DNA of 23,402 nt. Origin: Tieghemiomyces parasiticus. Taxonomy: Eukaryota > Kickxellomycota > Dimargaritomycetes > Dimargaritales > Dimargaritaceae. Where the stretch lies: positions 1 to 23,402 of the forward strand of contig JANBPT010000778.1 in the NCBI GenBank assembly GCA_027575765.1, given 5' to 3'. Below the pieces are notes generated by a model. The model did no database searches, was not told the origin of the DNA, and saw nothing but the letters and a program-made list of their open reading frames with translations. Numbering within the stretch: the first letter of the stretch is position 1; each line of letters opens with the position of its first letter. Shown in pieces: positions 1-10,182 of this stretch. Both the position numbers and the translations under genes were made by a program.

Positions 1-136
1 GAGGTCCAGAAGAGACAGAGGCCTAGCCAGGCTCTCCACCAATAGTCTAGTAGATCATTTTAGCATGTCAGTATAAAAGTTGGGCCCTAGTAGGCAGCAC
101 AGGGCCCGGCAGCTTTTTTTCATTTATTCTCGTCGC

Positions 137-159
137 ATAGTGCCATCCGTTGGCACTAT
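137..159. repeat. Perfect 9-bp inverted repeat (hairpin)
   Basis: ATAGTGCCA at 137-145 is followed by a 5-base spacer and its exact reverse complement TGGCACTAT at 151-159. Just upstream, GGGCCC occurs twice (82-87 and 102-107) ahead of a T7 run. No tRNA A or B box is visible around it. Its role is unknown. Confidence 0.6.
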
Positions 160-359
160 CTGTTTAGTAAAGTCTAGTAGCAATATCCCCTTAAGCTCGC
201 TTGCTGTTACTCGTTATCGACATTATTTGTTTGGTATCTCCATCAATAGCTATCCAATTACTCTTATCATTGCAGATTCGGAAACCTCCGCTCCGACTGC
301 ATATTGCTACTCTCTATACTGTGCTAGGGGTTCGTTTGAAAGCGGGAACGGCTGTCAGA

Positions 360-401
360 TCTTGGTCCGCTTTACAATGTTGTTGTACCCCAGGACCAAG
401 A
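360..401. repeat. 9-bp inverted repeat with 24-base loop
   Basis: TCTTGGTCC at 360-368 is the exact reverse complement of GGACCAAGA at 393-401. It lies in the same AT-richer block as the hairpin at 137-159, so the block may be one structured element. No function can be assigned. Confidence 0.5.
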
Positions 402-1300
402 GCCTGTTAGCTGGGTACCTGAGTCCGGTCCATTCGCTTTGGATATGTTGTTAGCTTCGGTGGCCAATGGATATGGCTGCTGGTAGGGTGTTCGTTTAGC
501 TTTATTATTTTAGCTACTACCAATGACAGAACCATGACGATAACAACAATGACAGTAGACTTCACCATTTGACAGTAGTCTATTTTCTAGAGTATATATT
601 GTTCCTGTCGCGCCTAGTAATAAATCAACACCTCTTTCCTGAATAGCCTAACCTTTTTTAAATCCATTGATTATTCGAAACCAATCTCATATGAACAGGG
701 TAGAACAACTTTTCACACGCTGTATAACGTCATGAAGACTAAGAAGTCTAATTAAGAAAAAATCACAAAAACGAATATAACTCGAAAACTACGCGATACA
801 CACGGTTGCAACCTCTACTACGTTTACCAGTGCTTCAAGGGTTATCGAATGGTACTGGTCTCGCTCAAAAAAGGAACGAACCGGATATTCGAAGTTCCCT
901 TGTGAGCTGAGTAGAAAGCCCCCCTCCCCAAGCTATAAGAGTATGCGACGCAATGGGTGTATTTGATTGGGAAAAATAATAATAAACAACGAGATAAAGC
1001 GAATAAAAGCACATAAGTCCGACAGCGAGACCGAGAGTTAGGGCCGAAAGCGTATTGGAAAGTGAAAAAAAAATATATTAAAAAAGCTGGGCGCACCTGC
1101 GAATGGGCTCGATTTTGGGATACTGATTAATTGCCAGCAGTGGAGTAAATGAAGGCTAGATCGGCAAGTCAAAAGGTGTAGAATTGAGCAGCAGGGAGTG
1201 GGTGACATAGCGGGGGGGAGGTAGGGTTTGGCCCACTTTCCGGCCACATCCTTCTCTTGGCCTGGCGTTCGCCCACTCGTACAAGTCCACACGTCCTTTC

Positions 1301-4300
1301 TCACGCGTTCACCTCGAAGATGTGAGTAATTCCCTTCCAGGCCACCTGGTTGGGGTCCTCGCCCTTAGCGGCGGCCTGGGCGGCCCGGTTGCGCTCCGTC
1401 CAGTACTGCGGGTCAAAACGCCAGTAGGGCTCGTTGGTGTCTGTCTCAATGTCGCGGGTAAACCAGCGCGCCTGCCACTCCCCGGCGGCCGGATCCTCCT
1501 CGCGGGCCCGGCGGCGCGCCCGCTGGTTCTCCTCGAGGGCGGTCTTGAGGTCGCTGGCCTTGTCATAGTCGCCAAATTCCATGGCCCGCTGGTCGGGCCG
1601 GAGGCGGGAGTCGGTCGGGCATAGGATGGGCTGGAGCCCGGGGGTCATATCGTTCAGCGTCACCGCGAACCGCGTCAGGTTGAACGGCAGCGGCGGGTTG
1701 GGCGGCGAATCTGCGCGCCAGAGGAGGATGGGCTTGGTCCGCGTGCTGCTGGCGATGCTTTGTACGTCGGCATCGGCCGCCACGTCCTTCTCCGACAGCG
1801 GCGCGGCGCGGCTGCCCTTGTTGATACGGCGGGCGATCAGCCGCTCGTTCCACTTACCGGCGATCTCCCACTGCTCGGTACCCTGCGGGTCACACGACTT
1901 GCCTTCGATCACGTACAGGTTGTTGCCGCGCCAGCCCGTTTGCTTGAAGTTGAGGCGACACGTCTCCCCAGTACGGTGGTTCACAAGGTCCATGTCACCG
2001 TAGTGCTCCATCCAGGGGTTACCAGCGATGAGGCCCTGCACCGAGGTGATGACTTTCTTCCAGGAGTAGTGCTCAATGAAGTACCCTCCCTCCCGGTCAA
2101 TGACCTTGGGCTGGGCCGGGTCCTTGGGATCCAGCATGTGCAACGGTACCTTGAGCTCTACGTGGGACACACCAAGCGGGCAGATCTCGAAGGACTTGCC
2201 GTAAAACTTGGACCGCACGTTGACCTCAGCATAGAAGTTGTAGTTAGGCCCGTCGCAGTAGCACGCACTGATCGGCGGGTGGTGTGACACCTGCTCCGAC
2301 ACGTACCGGTAGGCCTTGTCGGGCCGCACGTATTCGAAGGTCTCGCCCAGCAACGGGTTGAAGGGCTTGGCCACACGGCCCATGGTGGAGGAATAATTAC
2401 TCATGGCCCAGGCGGCCACGAAGAGGATCCGCTCCGAGCTGTGCGGGTGGCGCACCGCCATGTCGAGTAGGTCGCTGTACTCCATGTCTTCGGCCATGCG
2501 CTGCAGCATGGAGTTGGGCTCGTTGAAGGCCACGGGCATGGAGATCTTGGTCAGATCCTTGCCGATGGCGTTCTTGAGGATGGACCAGAAGGAGATGGAT
2601 GGGGGCTTGGCGCTGCCAGGGTGCAGGGCCTGGCGGAAGTGGCCGTCGGCCGGGTACCCCGCGTAGGAGGCGGCGATCGATCGGCTGTCCCGGGCGGGTA
2701 CCACCTCCTGGGAAACGGGCTCGGGAACGAGCTCCTCGGCCTCCTCAAAGTCGTAAAACATATCATCGTCGTCGTCTGATTCGGTATCTTCATACGCGGG
2801 TTCAGGGATGCCGGCCGGAGGGGCCGTGACGGCGGCGGGGGCAGTGGCGGTGGGCGGGGCAACATCAGTAGTAATGGGGCTACGCACGTCGTCGGCCGGA
2901 TGAACGGTAGCGGTCGGCGGGGTCGCAGTCGAGGTGAGAACGGGCTCGGAGGCGCGCCGGGTCCCGTCGAGCACCCCGGTGGGCACAGACGGCGGGTGGG
3001 CGGCGCTGGGCCCTTTCGTACGGCGGCGGTGGGCGCGCATCACCTTCTCTAACTGATCTTGCTCGAGGATGAGCGAGCGGAAACTCTCAGCCAGCACGTT
3101 CTGGCGCTCCGTCTCGCGCTGGTACTGGTGGTACCAGAACTGCTCGCGCTCGCGGCCCATCGCCAGGGTCTCGCTGAGAGTGTGCCGCAGATCCCGGACC
3201 GATCGCTGGTGGGCGTGCACCAGTTTCTGCGCGGCCCCCGGGGAGGTGGCGGCCAAGGAGGCGGTGGCAGCCTCGAACAGTTGCTCCTGGGCCACGATCT
3301 GGGCCTGCAAAGCGTTAGCGTTGAGTTCCAAGGACTCCTCGTGCGGGGGCACGGGGATACCGTCCTCCCCATCAGATTCGGCGGCGCTCGGGGCCTGGGA
3401 GGTCCGGTCCGGGGTGGGGAAGTTGCTGGACCGGCGGCTCAGGTCGTCGCGGCTGGTCGAGGGTCCTTCGGCATCCGACGCGACCGACTTGGCCTCACCG
3501 GCAGGTCGCTCACGGACTGATCCGAACCCGCTGGTCGACAGGTTGCTAACGGACGTGGCCCCGGCGGGACGGCGCGAGGCTAGGGTGAGGTTTTCCACCG
3601 ACCGGCTGGGCTCGGTGCTGTCCAAGGCCCACTGTTTGGATTGGGTGAGGGCCAGGGCCCAGCGCTTGGCCTCGACGGGGTATTCAGCGCGCAGGCGGTA
3701 GCGGACCGAGCCCTTGCCCTGGACATCGAACGTGGTCTGGTCCTTGGCGTCGAAATTGATGTTGGCGATCTTGAGGTTGATGGCCCCGCGGCAGGCGTTA
3801 CTCGCGTCGGCCTTGTCTTTGTAGTAGGACAGGACCCCGTTCTCGAGTACGAAGTAGCGGCGCTTGTAACCCGAGGCGAAATTGGTCCACTTGAGCAGGT
3901 ACCCTTGGAGGCGCGGGGCCTTGCCCGGAGACGTGGGCCGGAGGGTGGCCACTGGGGCGGTCTCGAGTAGCTTGACGGTGCGGGCGTCCGCCGTCAGATC
4001 GGCGGGCAGCTTGCCACGCTCGTTGCGCACAAATACGTCGGCACCGCGGTTGCACCACCACTTCACTAGGTCGAGGTCTTTAGTTTCCACGGCCTCGTGG
4101 ACCACGGTATTACCGTGGTTCTCTGGGTTGGGCGCGTTGATGTCGATCAGCTTGCGCGAACGGACATTGAGGAAGAGGGTGTCCAGCCCGGCCACGTCAC
4201 CCTTACGGGTCAGCTCGTGCATCTCCTCGGTATGCTTGGCGATGAAGTCGAGCCGATTACCCTTGATGAGGTCGGCGATGGCCGGGGTCTTGGCTACGCG

Positions 4301-5762
4301 GAGCGGGTCGCGGCCCTCGTGGTCGAGGACCAGGTCGTCAATTCCCGGCTGGGCCAGGAGCAGGCGGACCACTTCGGTGCGGCCCGTCTTGGCAGCGTGG
4401 TGCAAGGCGGTCCAGCCGTAGCTGTCCTGGCTGTTAAGCAAGTCACGGGCCTGTAGCGAGAGGATGAATTCGATGGTGGTCTTGGTGGCGAACTGGATGG
4501 CCAGGTGCAGCGGGGTGACCTGGGCGGGGACCGGCGGCGAGGCGAAAGGTACGGGGGACTCGCCATGCGTGGTACCTTGGGGGCTCTCGGCAGCTTGCGC
4601 GGCCTGGTGATCGTCCGACCACTCCTGCAGGGCTTTACGCAGTCCTTCATGGTCACCTGGGGGAGGGTCGGGAGAATGGATGGTGAAGAGCGTGTGAGTT
4701 AGTCGCTTGGCAAAGCAATATGAGAGAGATATGGATGTAAACCCCGCAGGTGTCTAGGGAGAGGGGCGCCAGGCGTTGCGTATAGATGACGGATCCCCGG
4801 AAAGGGTCGGGAGCTACTCGTCAGTGAACCTAGGTATCAACAATCGGCCCATCCCCTAGGGTGCTAATTTGGACATCTTCTCCTACTCCCCCCTCCTTTC
4901 TCATCATCACTGACGCAGGCAGAGGAGGTAGGGCTTAAAGGTCACATGTCGTCACAGGGCCCCGCCGCCCAGGCAATGTAATGGTCTAGGCGCGCGGTCC
5001 AGTTTAGCTACCCGCCGTCCGTACACAGAACCCTCCGTATTTCCCAGGCCCCGGTCGGGTAACCGGTCTGGGAAACCATAGGATCCCGTGTTCTGCACGC
5101 TCCTGTAATCGGGACTACGAGTCGAAGGGTCGTACTGCCCTCCCCCTCCCTGAACGGTGCGTCAGGGCCGATTCTCCCTTTGTGGGAATAGGGGGTCCAC
5201 ACGACTCGCGTGACAACCACACCCCCTCCTTGGTGACACCGGAACAAAAGCGCCCCTCCTAGTCAAGGTACTGGGGTTACTGACGGGCGTTCAGTGTGGT
5301 GGCACCTGGAGCAGGCAGATGGATTCCTTACCTGAGCGGAGGGCCTCTACGAGCTGGAACTTTTTCAGGGCCATGTCAGAGACTGTCGGCATGGGCAATA
5401 GGAGAGGCGGGAGGTTTGGCGAAATGTGAGTGGTTAAGGAAAGGGGACGAGGGATGTGCCTGTCGGAGATGGGCGAGTTTAAAAATGACCGGGGGCCCAA
5501 GTGCGTCTGGGTTTCCCGATTGGTAGTATGGCCTCTGGTTGGCCCGCTGCCATTGGCCGGTCAGTTCCCCGGGCGAAAGCGGTCATATCGACGCTTGGCA
5601 CCGAGGGACCGGAGTCCTCGGCTAGCGCGTCGAGTCTGACCTAGCGTACACTTTGACGACCGGCGGAGATGAGAGAGGGGGGTTCTACCTACCTTGACTC
5701 TTTCGGCGGGCTGAGGTACTGTCAGGCACGACGATGGTGGGCACAGATGAGTCGCCCATCAT
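1301..5762 (-). CDS. Oxysterol-binding protein, ankyrin/PH/FFAT/ORD type (Osh1/Osh2/OSBP-like)
   Basis: This gene probably encodes a lipid-transfer protein that exchanges sterol and/or PI4P at ER membrane contact sites. The model is complement(join(1301..4656,5332..5382,5693..5762)), 1158 residues. Exon 1 starts at ATGATG and ends CAAG|GTAGGT. Exon 2 is 51 bases (..VSDMALKKFQ..) between a CAG acceptor and TCAG|GTAAGG. Exon 3 follows CCCCCAG, and an intron branch word CTAAC is visible upstream. All joins keep frame. Domains in order: ankyrin repeats (~85-275, including TPLHLA and GWTALHHAAKTG), PH (~289-383, LQGYLLKW...RRYFVLENGVLSYY), a coiled-coil-like segment (~480-590), an acidic FFAT-like motif DDDDDMFYDFEEAE (~668-681), and the ORD (~729-1115) with the family signature EQVSHHPPISA at 828-838. 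This is the order of yeast Osh1/Osh2. The second Met (residue 2) or Met27 could be the true start; the ORD and PH assignments are secure. Confidence 0.93.
4657..5331 (-). other. Intron 2 of the oxysterol-binding protein gene
   Basis: This 675-base intron is bounded by GTAAGG at 5331 and CCCCCAG at 4657, with GACTAACTC as a branch-point candidate about 55 bases before the acceptor. It is the longest intron I model here. No other gene is visible inside it. Intron 1 of the same gene (5383-5692, 310 bases) also shows nothing else. Confidence 0.75.
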
Positions 5763-6220
5763 GGTAGGACTATAGCTGTTAGGAAAGGAAGGTCAGCTAG
5801 CGGAGGTTTGGGCGCGAAACCCCGGTTAGATAAAATAAAAACGATATAAGCCAAGTGTGGTAAGGTGAGGTAAGGTCAGATAGCTTCGCGGCCGACGGTA
5901 ATGCAGCAATAAGGTTAAAGTGGCAGGGTTTTGGGTGACGACGGGCAAGAGGGTTCCGATGCAGCGGAACGCGACGGCGACGATGCAAATTTGGCAGGTC
6001 GGACAGAGACGACGGCGGTTAAAAGGGGGGGGAAAAGGCAGAGCGGTTGGGGAGAGGAGGAGGAATGAAGTGTAGATAGAGATGAGCGGAATAATTAAGC
6101 AGAGGAAAAGGAGGGGCAATAGGGGTGGGGGTGGTGATGGAGAAGGGCTCTCGACTAGGAAAGGGGTCAAGGATAACGAGGGGCTGGTAGCAGTGCATAA
6201 AGCTCAACTGCGCTACGGCA

Positions 6221-6248
6221 GTGTGTGTGTGGGGGGGAGGGAGGGGGG
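6221..6248 (+). repeat. (GT)5 followed by clustered G-tracts (possible G-quadruplex)
   Basis: Five GT units at 6221-6230 run into G7-A-G3-A-G6 at 6231-6248. Four G3 runs with one-base loops can be drawn within 18 bases, which satisfies the usual G-quadruplex pattern. It lies ~470 bases upstream of the oxysterol-binding protein start. Function is not shown by sequence alone. Confidence 0.5.
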
Positions 6249-7551
6249 TGCCGTCTAAAGAGACATCGGTCGTAGACAACAAGGGATGGTCCAGGCGTCA
6301 ACCGGCCGGGGGTAGTCAGTGGCCGGCCTGACGGGTAGGCGACCTAAACATAGTGGGACAACGGAGGCGGTGTGCTGATCTCTAGGGCGTGGTTCACAGT
6401 GATGGCCGTGGCCGGTGGAATGGGGCAAACCTCATGCATTACGACGGGCCGGGACCGAGGGGCGGCGTACCGTCTCGGTTGGGGGTGGAGGGATGGTCCG
6501 ATAAAGCCTATTATTATTTTTGGGGAGAGGGATCGACCAGAAAAAAGTCAGACGGTCAGCTGGGACCTAGCAGAATGGTTCGGTTTCAAGGTGGGGCGGT
6601 TGGGGTGAGAAACGCACATGTTCCTGAAGCCCTGACCCGGGCGACGGGGTGGGAGACGAAGGGGGGGGGGGTGCCACGTCCGCCGTTCACAGGTGGTACA
6701 CAACCGCAATCGGTTCGGGGCGGTGGTGGGGCACAGCCAGGCCGGTATATATGGAGCCACCGACCGGAACTGGCAGGCAGTCTGTATGCAATGCGGAGGA
6801 TGAATGCCAGGCGTGGGCTGGCAGGGAGGCGGTGGTAGGCGTGCCGCTATAAATAGGGGGAGGAAAGGGTCGGAGTGCCCTGCATGGCACATTCGTATGT
6901 ATTATTCCTGAGCTGGGGCATAGTAGGTACATTGCATTACAAACCGTCATCTGCCAAGCCTTCTCAGTCCCTAGCGCTACAGCCTCGAGGCGTCACCCCA
7001 CTAGGCCCAGGTATCTGACCAGATTTCTGCCGGATTTTTGTTTCGAATCATCCCCCATCCGCTCGACCATTTTTACCGTCAATCAACCGCGGTCCCAAAT
7101 ATTTAGCCCTAGGTACCTGACCCTGCAACCCCAGCTAGTTGGCAGTACGGTGTCGCCGCCGTCCAAAACCTGTGGGTGGGGAGGTCATGTCGGATCAGCC
7201 CGGCTTGAGCAGGCTCGGTACCGATGGATAAGGCCCGTGTACCCGAAATGTCTCCCCAGTGAAATACAGCGTCACTCCGGGCGCCATGGAAAGGCCGACC
7301 CAAAGCCAGCGCTGGCCCGTGACTACGCGTCAAGTGACGGTGCCAAACTCCGGTTGGAACATTGTGGCCCTATTGTCGCGAAGGACGTGTGCCGTGGGAG
7401 GCGGGAGGGGACACAAACTGTGCTGCTATCCAAACTCGGCCTGTCCTGAGCAACCCCCCCCCCCTCTCCCGGGAATTTCGAGGACTATCCATCTGCCATC
7501 GATACCCATGACTGTGCTTGCTAGATAAGTACGTATAGCTTGGAACGGTCA

Positions 7552-7557
7552 TTTATT
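7552..7557 (-). promoter_or_regulatory. AATAAA polyadenylation signal of the small gene
   Basis: The plus strand reads TTTATT, giving AATAAA on the minus strand, 59 bases beyond the stop codon of the small spliced gene. The canonical hexamer at a typical distance independently supports that gene model. Confidence 0.55.
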
Positions 7558-7615
7558 TAGTACCCATGGGACTCTGCCGGCTTGGTAATAGAGGCAATCC
7601 AGCCCACTAATGAAC

Positions 7616-8029
7616 CTAGAGTTTCGAGATGCGGCGCTTGGTGAACTGCGGCGGCTTATCCGTCTTCCGGACCCGCAGGCGCCGTTGTTTGGCCTGTAAA
7701 TGGATGGTGGTACAGTAGGGTCAGGATCGTTTAGAAGTCGTTAGTGACGAGCTTAGCACCATGGTTTTAAACGGTACAGGTCACATGGGCTACTCATTGC
7801 AGCCGAGAGTGAAAAGGCGCCATCAGCAAAGTCTTCCACAACTTGACGGTACACTGAGCTCCCCCCTCCCCTCCGGTAAGCCCTATGGCTTACCGATCCT
7901 ACCTACCTTGAGCATGGTCTTGAGGCAGCGGGTCTTGATGGAACTCTTGAACCGCAGAGGCGTGAAGATCGGGGCGGCGGCGCGCAGCAGCCCTGTAGGC
8001 TGAATGAGTGACCTCCAGAGGGCGAGCAT
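7616..8029 (-). CDS. Small basic protein with mitochondrial presequence, bL36m-like (tentative)
   Basis: The model is complement(join(7616..7693,7907..8029)), 66 residues. Exon 1 (41 codons) starts ATGCTCGCC and ends CTCAAG|GTAGGT. The 213-base intron has a CACTAACGA branch word and ends TTTACAG. Exon 2 adds 25 residues to TAG, with AATAAA 59 bases further on. Both exons use almost only G/C at third positions, as neighbouring real genes do. Residues 1-27 (MLALWRSLIQ...TPLRF) look like a mitochondrial presequence: Arg, Leu, Ala, no acidic residues. The mature part is very basic. A gap-free hand alignment to bacterial/mitochondrial L36 matches KSSIKTRC to the KVRSSVKKRC region, then RLRV and a Pro at the expected spacing. 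However, only the first of the four L36 zinc ligands is kept, so the family call is weak. Another small mitoribosomal protein is possible. That it is a real gene is better supported than what it is. Confidence 0.68.
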
Positions 8030-8919
8030 CGTAGGCAAGGGGGGGGGGCGGAATCACAGAACGGGGAAGCTGAAAATGAGGGGGAGGGATGAAAGACGGC
8101 GTGTAAAATACAGAGATCTTGGGGCCAGGTGCTGGGATCCTAAGCAATGCGGAATTGCGAGTCCAAAACCCAAAGGGGAGGGTGGGGACATGTGTGTGGG
8201 GCCTGTGATTCACAGGAGGAGCGTAAGAAAATCGGTGCAACGAGACCTGCCATTTGACTGGACCCGGATAGACTTGTTCACGGTGGAGCTCCCTTCACTT
8301 CCCTTTCCCCAGTACGGGGCGAAACAACCAAGCCTTTACCTTAACCTCTGACATCGAAGCCACAAGCCTGGCTGGCTGCTATAATACGATTCCACCAGCC
8401 TGGGCTAGTCTACCTCAGGAACATTAGAATCCAGGGATAGTTCGAGACATGTGACTATTATAGTATCCAGATGCAGTATACAAATAGAGAGAGAAATATG
8501 GGAAACCGAACTACACTTGCATGCAGAAACAATTGAATTTAAGCGATATACCTTGCCTAGAAAAATCATCAAAATGCAGACAGAGGGATAAGACGAGAGC
8601 ACCTTGGAATACGAAGCCCGGATGAAGGCAGCGATGGGTTGTGAGCCAACGCCGTCTAGATCTATGCAGCAGCCTCTGGTCGGATCCTACAGCGGGTAAT
8701 CTCTAGGGTCCACTCGCTCGAGAACATGGCCGGTTGAAAGCGAGTAGCCGGTAAAGGAGCGAAGAGAGGAGAGTGATATATTAAAAGCTACCGCGACCGT
8801 TCTTGATGGACACCGACCCTCTATAACCCAACCCACCACCGTGGGCCTAAACCAAGGTACTATCCCGACGATGCTAAGCGGGGAGGAAAGAGAGAGCGAG
8901 AAGTGAGAGGGTGCTCGGC
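8030..8919. other. Gene-free stretch between the small gene and the carrier gene
   Basis: No supported gene. The part next to 8030 should hold the promoter and leader of the small minus-strand gene and is pyrimidine-rich on that strand, with a G10 run at 8039-8048 (C10 in the transcript sense). The part near 8760-8919 should be the 3' end region of the carrier gene and includes ATATATTAAAA. The block 8400-8600 is AT-richer with no recognisable content. Confidence 0.45.
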
Positions 8920-10182
8920 TCAGGCCTTTTGGCTAGCGTCGTTTTTGGCAATGTACCATTTGAAGTACTCATAGGTGACCCATGAGAGGGCGGTGGAGGG
9001 CATGTGGGAGATGATCCGTGGTTGAACGCCTTTCCAGAAGCCGGCAAGACCGCGCCGTTCATAGATAATTTTGGCCGCGTCGACCATACCCCGGGTCTGC
9101 TTCAACCGCGGATCGGTGCTATCCCCACGGGTCTGGAGAAGGGTTCGCATCACATCGAGCGGGGTGGTGGCGGCGGCAGCGAACGCGCCCGCGGCAGCCC
9201 CGGCGATGATGTGGGTTTTGGGGTCATATAGGCCCTCCGGGTTTAGAAAATTACGGCACGACTCGTAGCATGCAAATTGGATCGACTGGAACGGGATCGT
9301 CATGGCCAGGGTGGTCGGGTAGGACACATAAAAGGCGCCGAGACCCTCGGTACGAAACACGCGCACGGCGCACTGCAAAATGTTGCGGTGCGTCGAGCCA
9401 TGGACCTGCATGCGCTGCTTGATCACGTCAAAGGGGTTCATGACAGCATCTGATACCACCGTGGCGCAGGCCCCGCCCAGACCGGAGGCCAGCGGGTGAC
9501 TGCCGTTTCCCGCGTTTCCGCCCACTAGATCCTTGATGTACTCGTAGGTGGCGAAGTAGAGAGCGTGCGAGGGGCCCGCGCCAAGGATCACCGAGTTGAC
9601 TCCACGCCAGAGCGTCCGGAGGCCCTCGGTGTGGCTAATTTGGGATATGGCCTGTGTGACGCCTGTGTATACGGCCTGGGGACTGGGGTGGATCACTTGC
9701 ATTCGGGTCTAGGGACGAGGTGGCGAGATAAACCATAAAAAAAGGGGGTAGGTCCGAGTAAGCGCAAGTAAAGGCTACGTGTGGTGGGCGGCCCTAGGGA
9801 GCCGGGGTTTGGTAGCCGACTCGACGCTTCACAACCACGAGTACAGGAGGGTCGGACGTGCGGATATAGGGCGGTCGGGGGGACTCACACTCGCACGAAA
9901 CTTCACGCTGAGCCCTATTCAAGTGATGCTGAAAGAGGCCCAGCCCAAATCTGGCAAATGGTGGCGGCAGGGGGGGAGGCTTACCTTGATGCTGTCAAAA
10001 GGGTACATGACAGAATGCTCAACGATCCCGGCCATGGCGCCCGCAACGAGGTGAATGAACAGCGGGGAGCTCTCCGGGAGGGCCTCATAGTCCTGGTCGG
10101 TGACATGGTCGCCCATGACGAGGCGATGTGGTACTTGGTAAGCGGGTACGGGTACGGCGGGCGTGAGGTTGGCGCCGTGCAT
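8920..10182 (-). CDS. Mitoferrin-type mitochondrial iron carrier (Mrs3/Mrs4 family)
   Basis: This is a member of the mitochondrial carrier family in the inner membrane, likely importing ferrous iron for heme and Fe-S cluster synthesis. The model is complement(join(8920..9708,9985..10182)), 328 residues, usual for the family. Exon 1 ends ATCAAG|GTAAGC and exon 2 starts after CCCTAG with ACCCGA, rebuilding PFDSIKTRMQ exactly across the 276-base intron. Three carrier repeats are visible with signature PFDSIKTRMQ (61-70), [10 protein letters not shown] and [10 protein letters not shown]. The stretch [20 protein letters not shown] before the first signature and [15 protein letters not shown] in the third repeat match the Mrs3/Mrs4 subgroup better than other carriers. 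The start is the only ATG upstream in frame and leaves a ~30-residue leader. Substrate is inferred from family, not shown here. Confidence 0.92.

Larger units (their letters stand above)
1..1300. other. Gene-free left end, AT-richer in its first ~840 bases
   Basis: No open frame here resembles a known protein. The first ~840 bases are clearly richer in A and T than the rest of the window. They contain a TATA-like TATAAAAG at 72-79, a T7 run at 114-120, two hairpins (137-159 and 360-401), repeated CTAGTA words (AGTCTAGTAG at 44-53 and again near 172-181), two close copies of a GACAGTAG word near 550-575, and an AATAAA near 620. TATA, hairpins and AATAAA together could belong to a decayed LTR or another mobile element, but no element ends, target duplication or coding domain can be seen. 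From ~1060 to 1300 the sequence is probably the 3' untranslated region of the neighbouring minus-strand gene. Confidence 0.5.
5763..7615. other. Gene-free stretch upstream of the oxysterol-binding protein gene
   Basis: I see no supported gene. From ~5850 to ~6900 the plus strand is strongly purine- and G-rich, so the strand read by the minus-strand gene is pyrimidine-rich, as in many fungal promoters. It contains (GT)5 followed by clustered G-tracts at 6221-6248, an 11-G run at 6661-6671, an 11-C run near 7454-7464, TATATAT near 6746 and a good TATA box TATAAATA at 6848-6855 facing plus. No coding gene was found downstream of that box, so it stays an orphan. A CTAACAG word just 5' of the first ATG could be a 3' splice site of a leader intron. 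Confidence 0.5.

Noticed and set aside
80..454. 124-codon open frame on plus in the AT-richer left end
   Set aside because: It begins at a non-ATG codon, has no third-position bias and no recognisable motif, and it overlaps hairpins and TATA-like sequence.
1760..2287. Long plus-strand frames inside the oxysterol-binding protein gene
   Set aside because: They are antisense shadows of a strongly G/C-biased coding exon with intact domains on the minus strand.
7020..7060. TTTCGAATC word resembling a T-loop
   Set aside because: No flanking stem, A box or T-run terminator in tRNA geometry.
7899..8354. Alternative minus-strand model starting ATGTCAGAGGTTAAG|GTAAAG at 8354, spliced to an acceptor near 8080 and reading the small gene's exon in another frame
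   Set aside because: Splice sites look usable, but that frame is Pro/His-rich, lacks the third-position G/C bias, gives no recognisable protein and ends soon after the next junction. The other frame has a presequence and better codon use.
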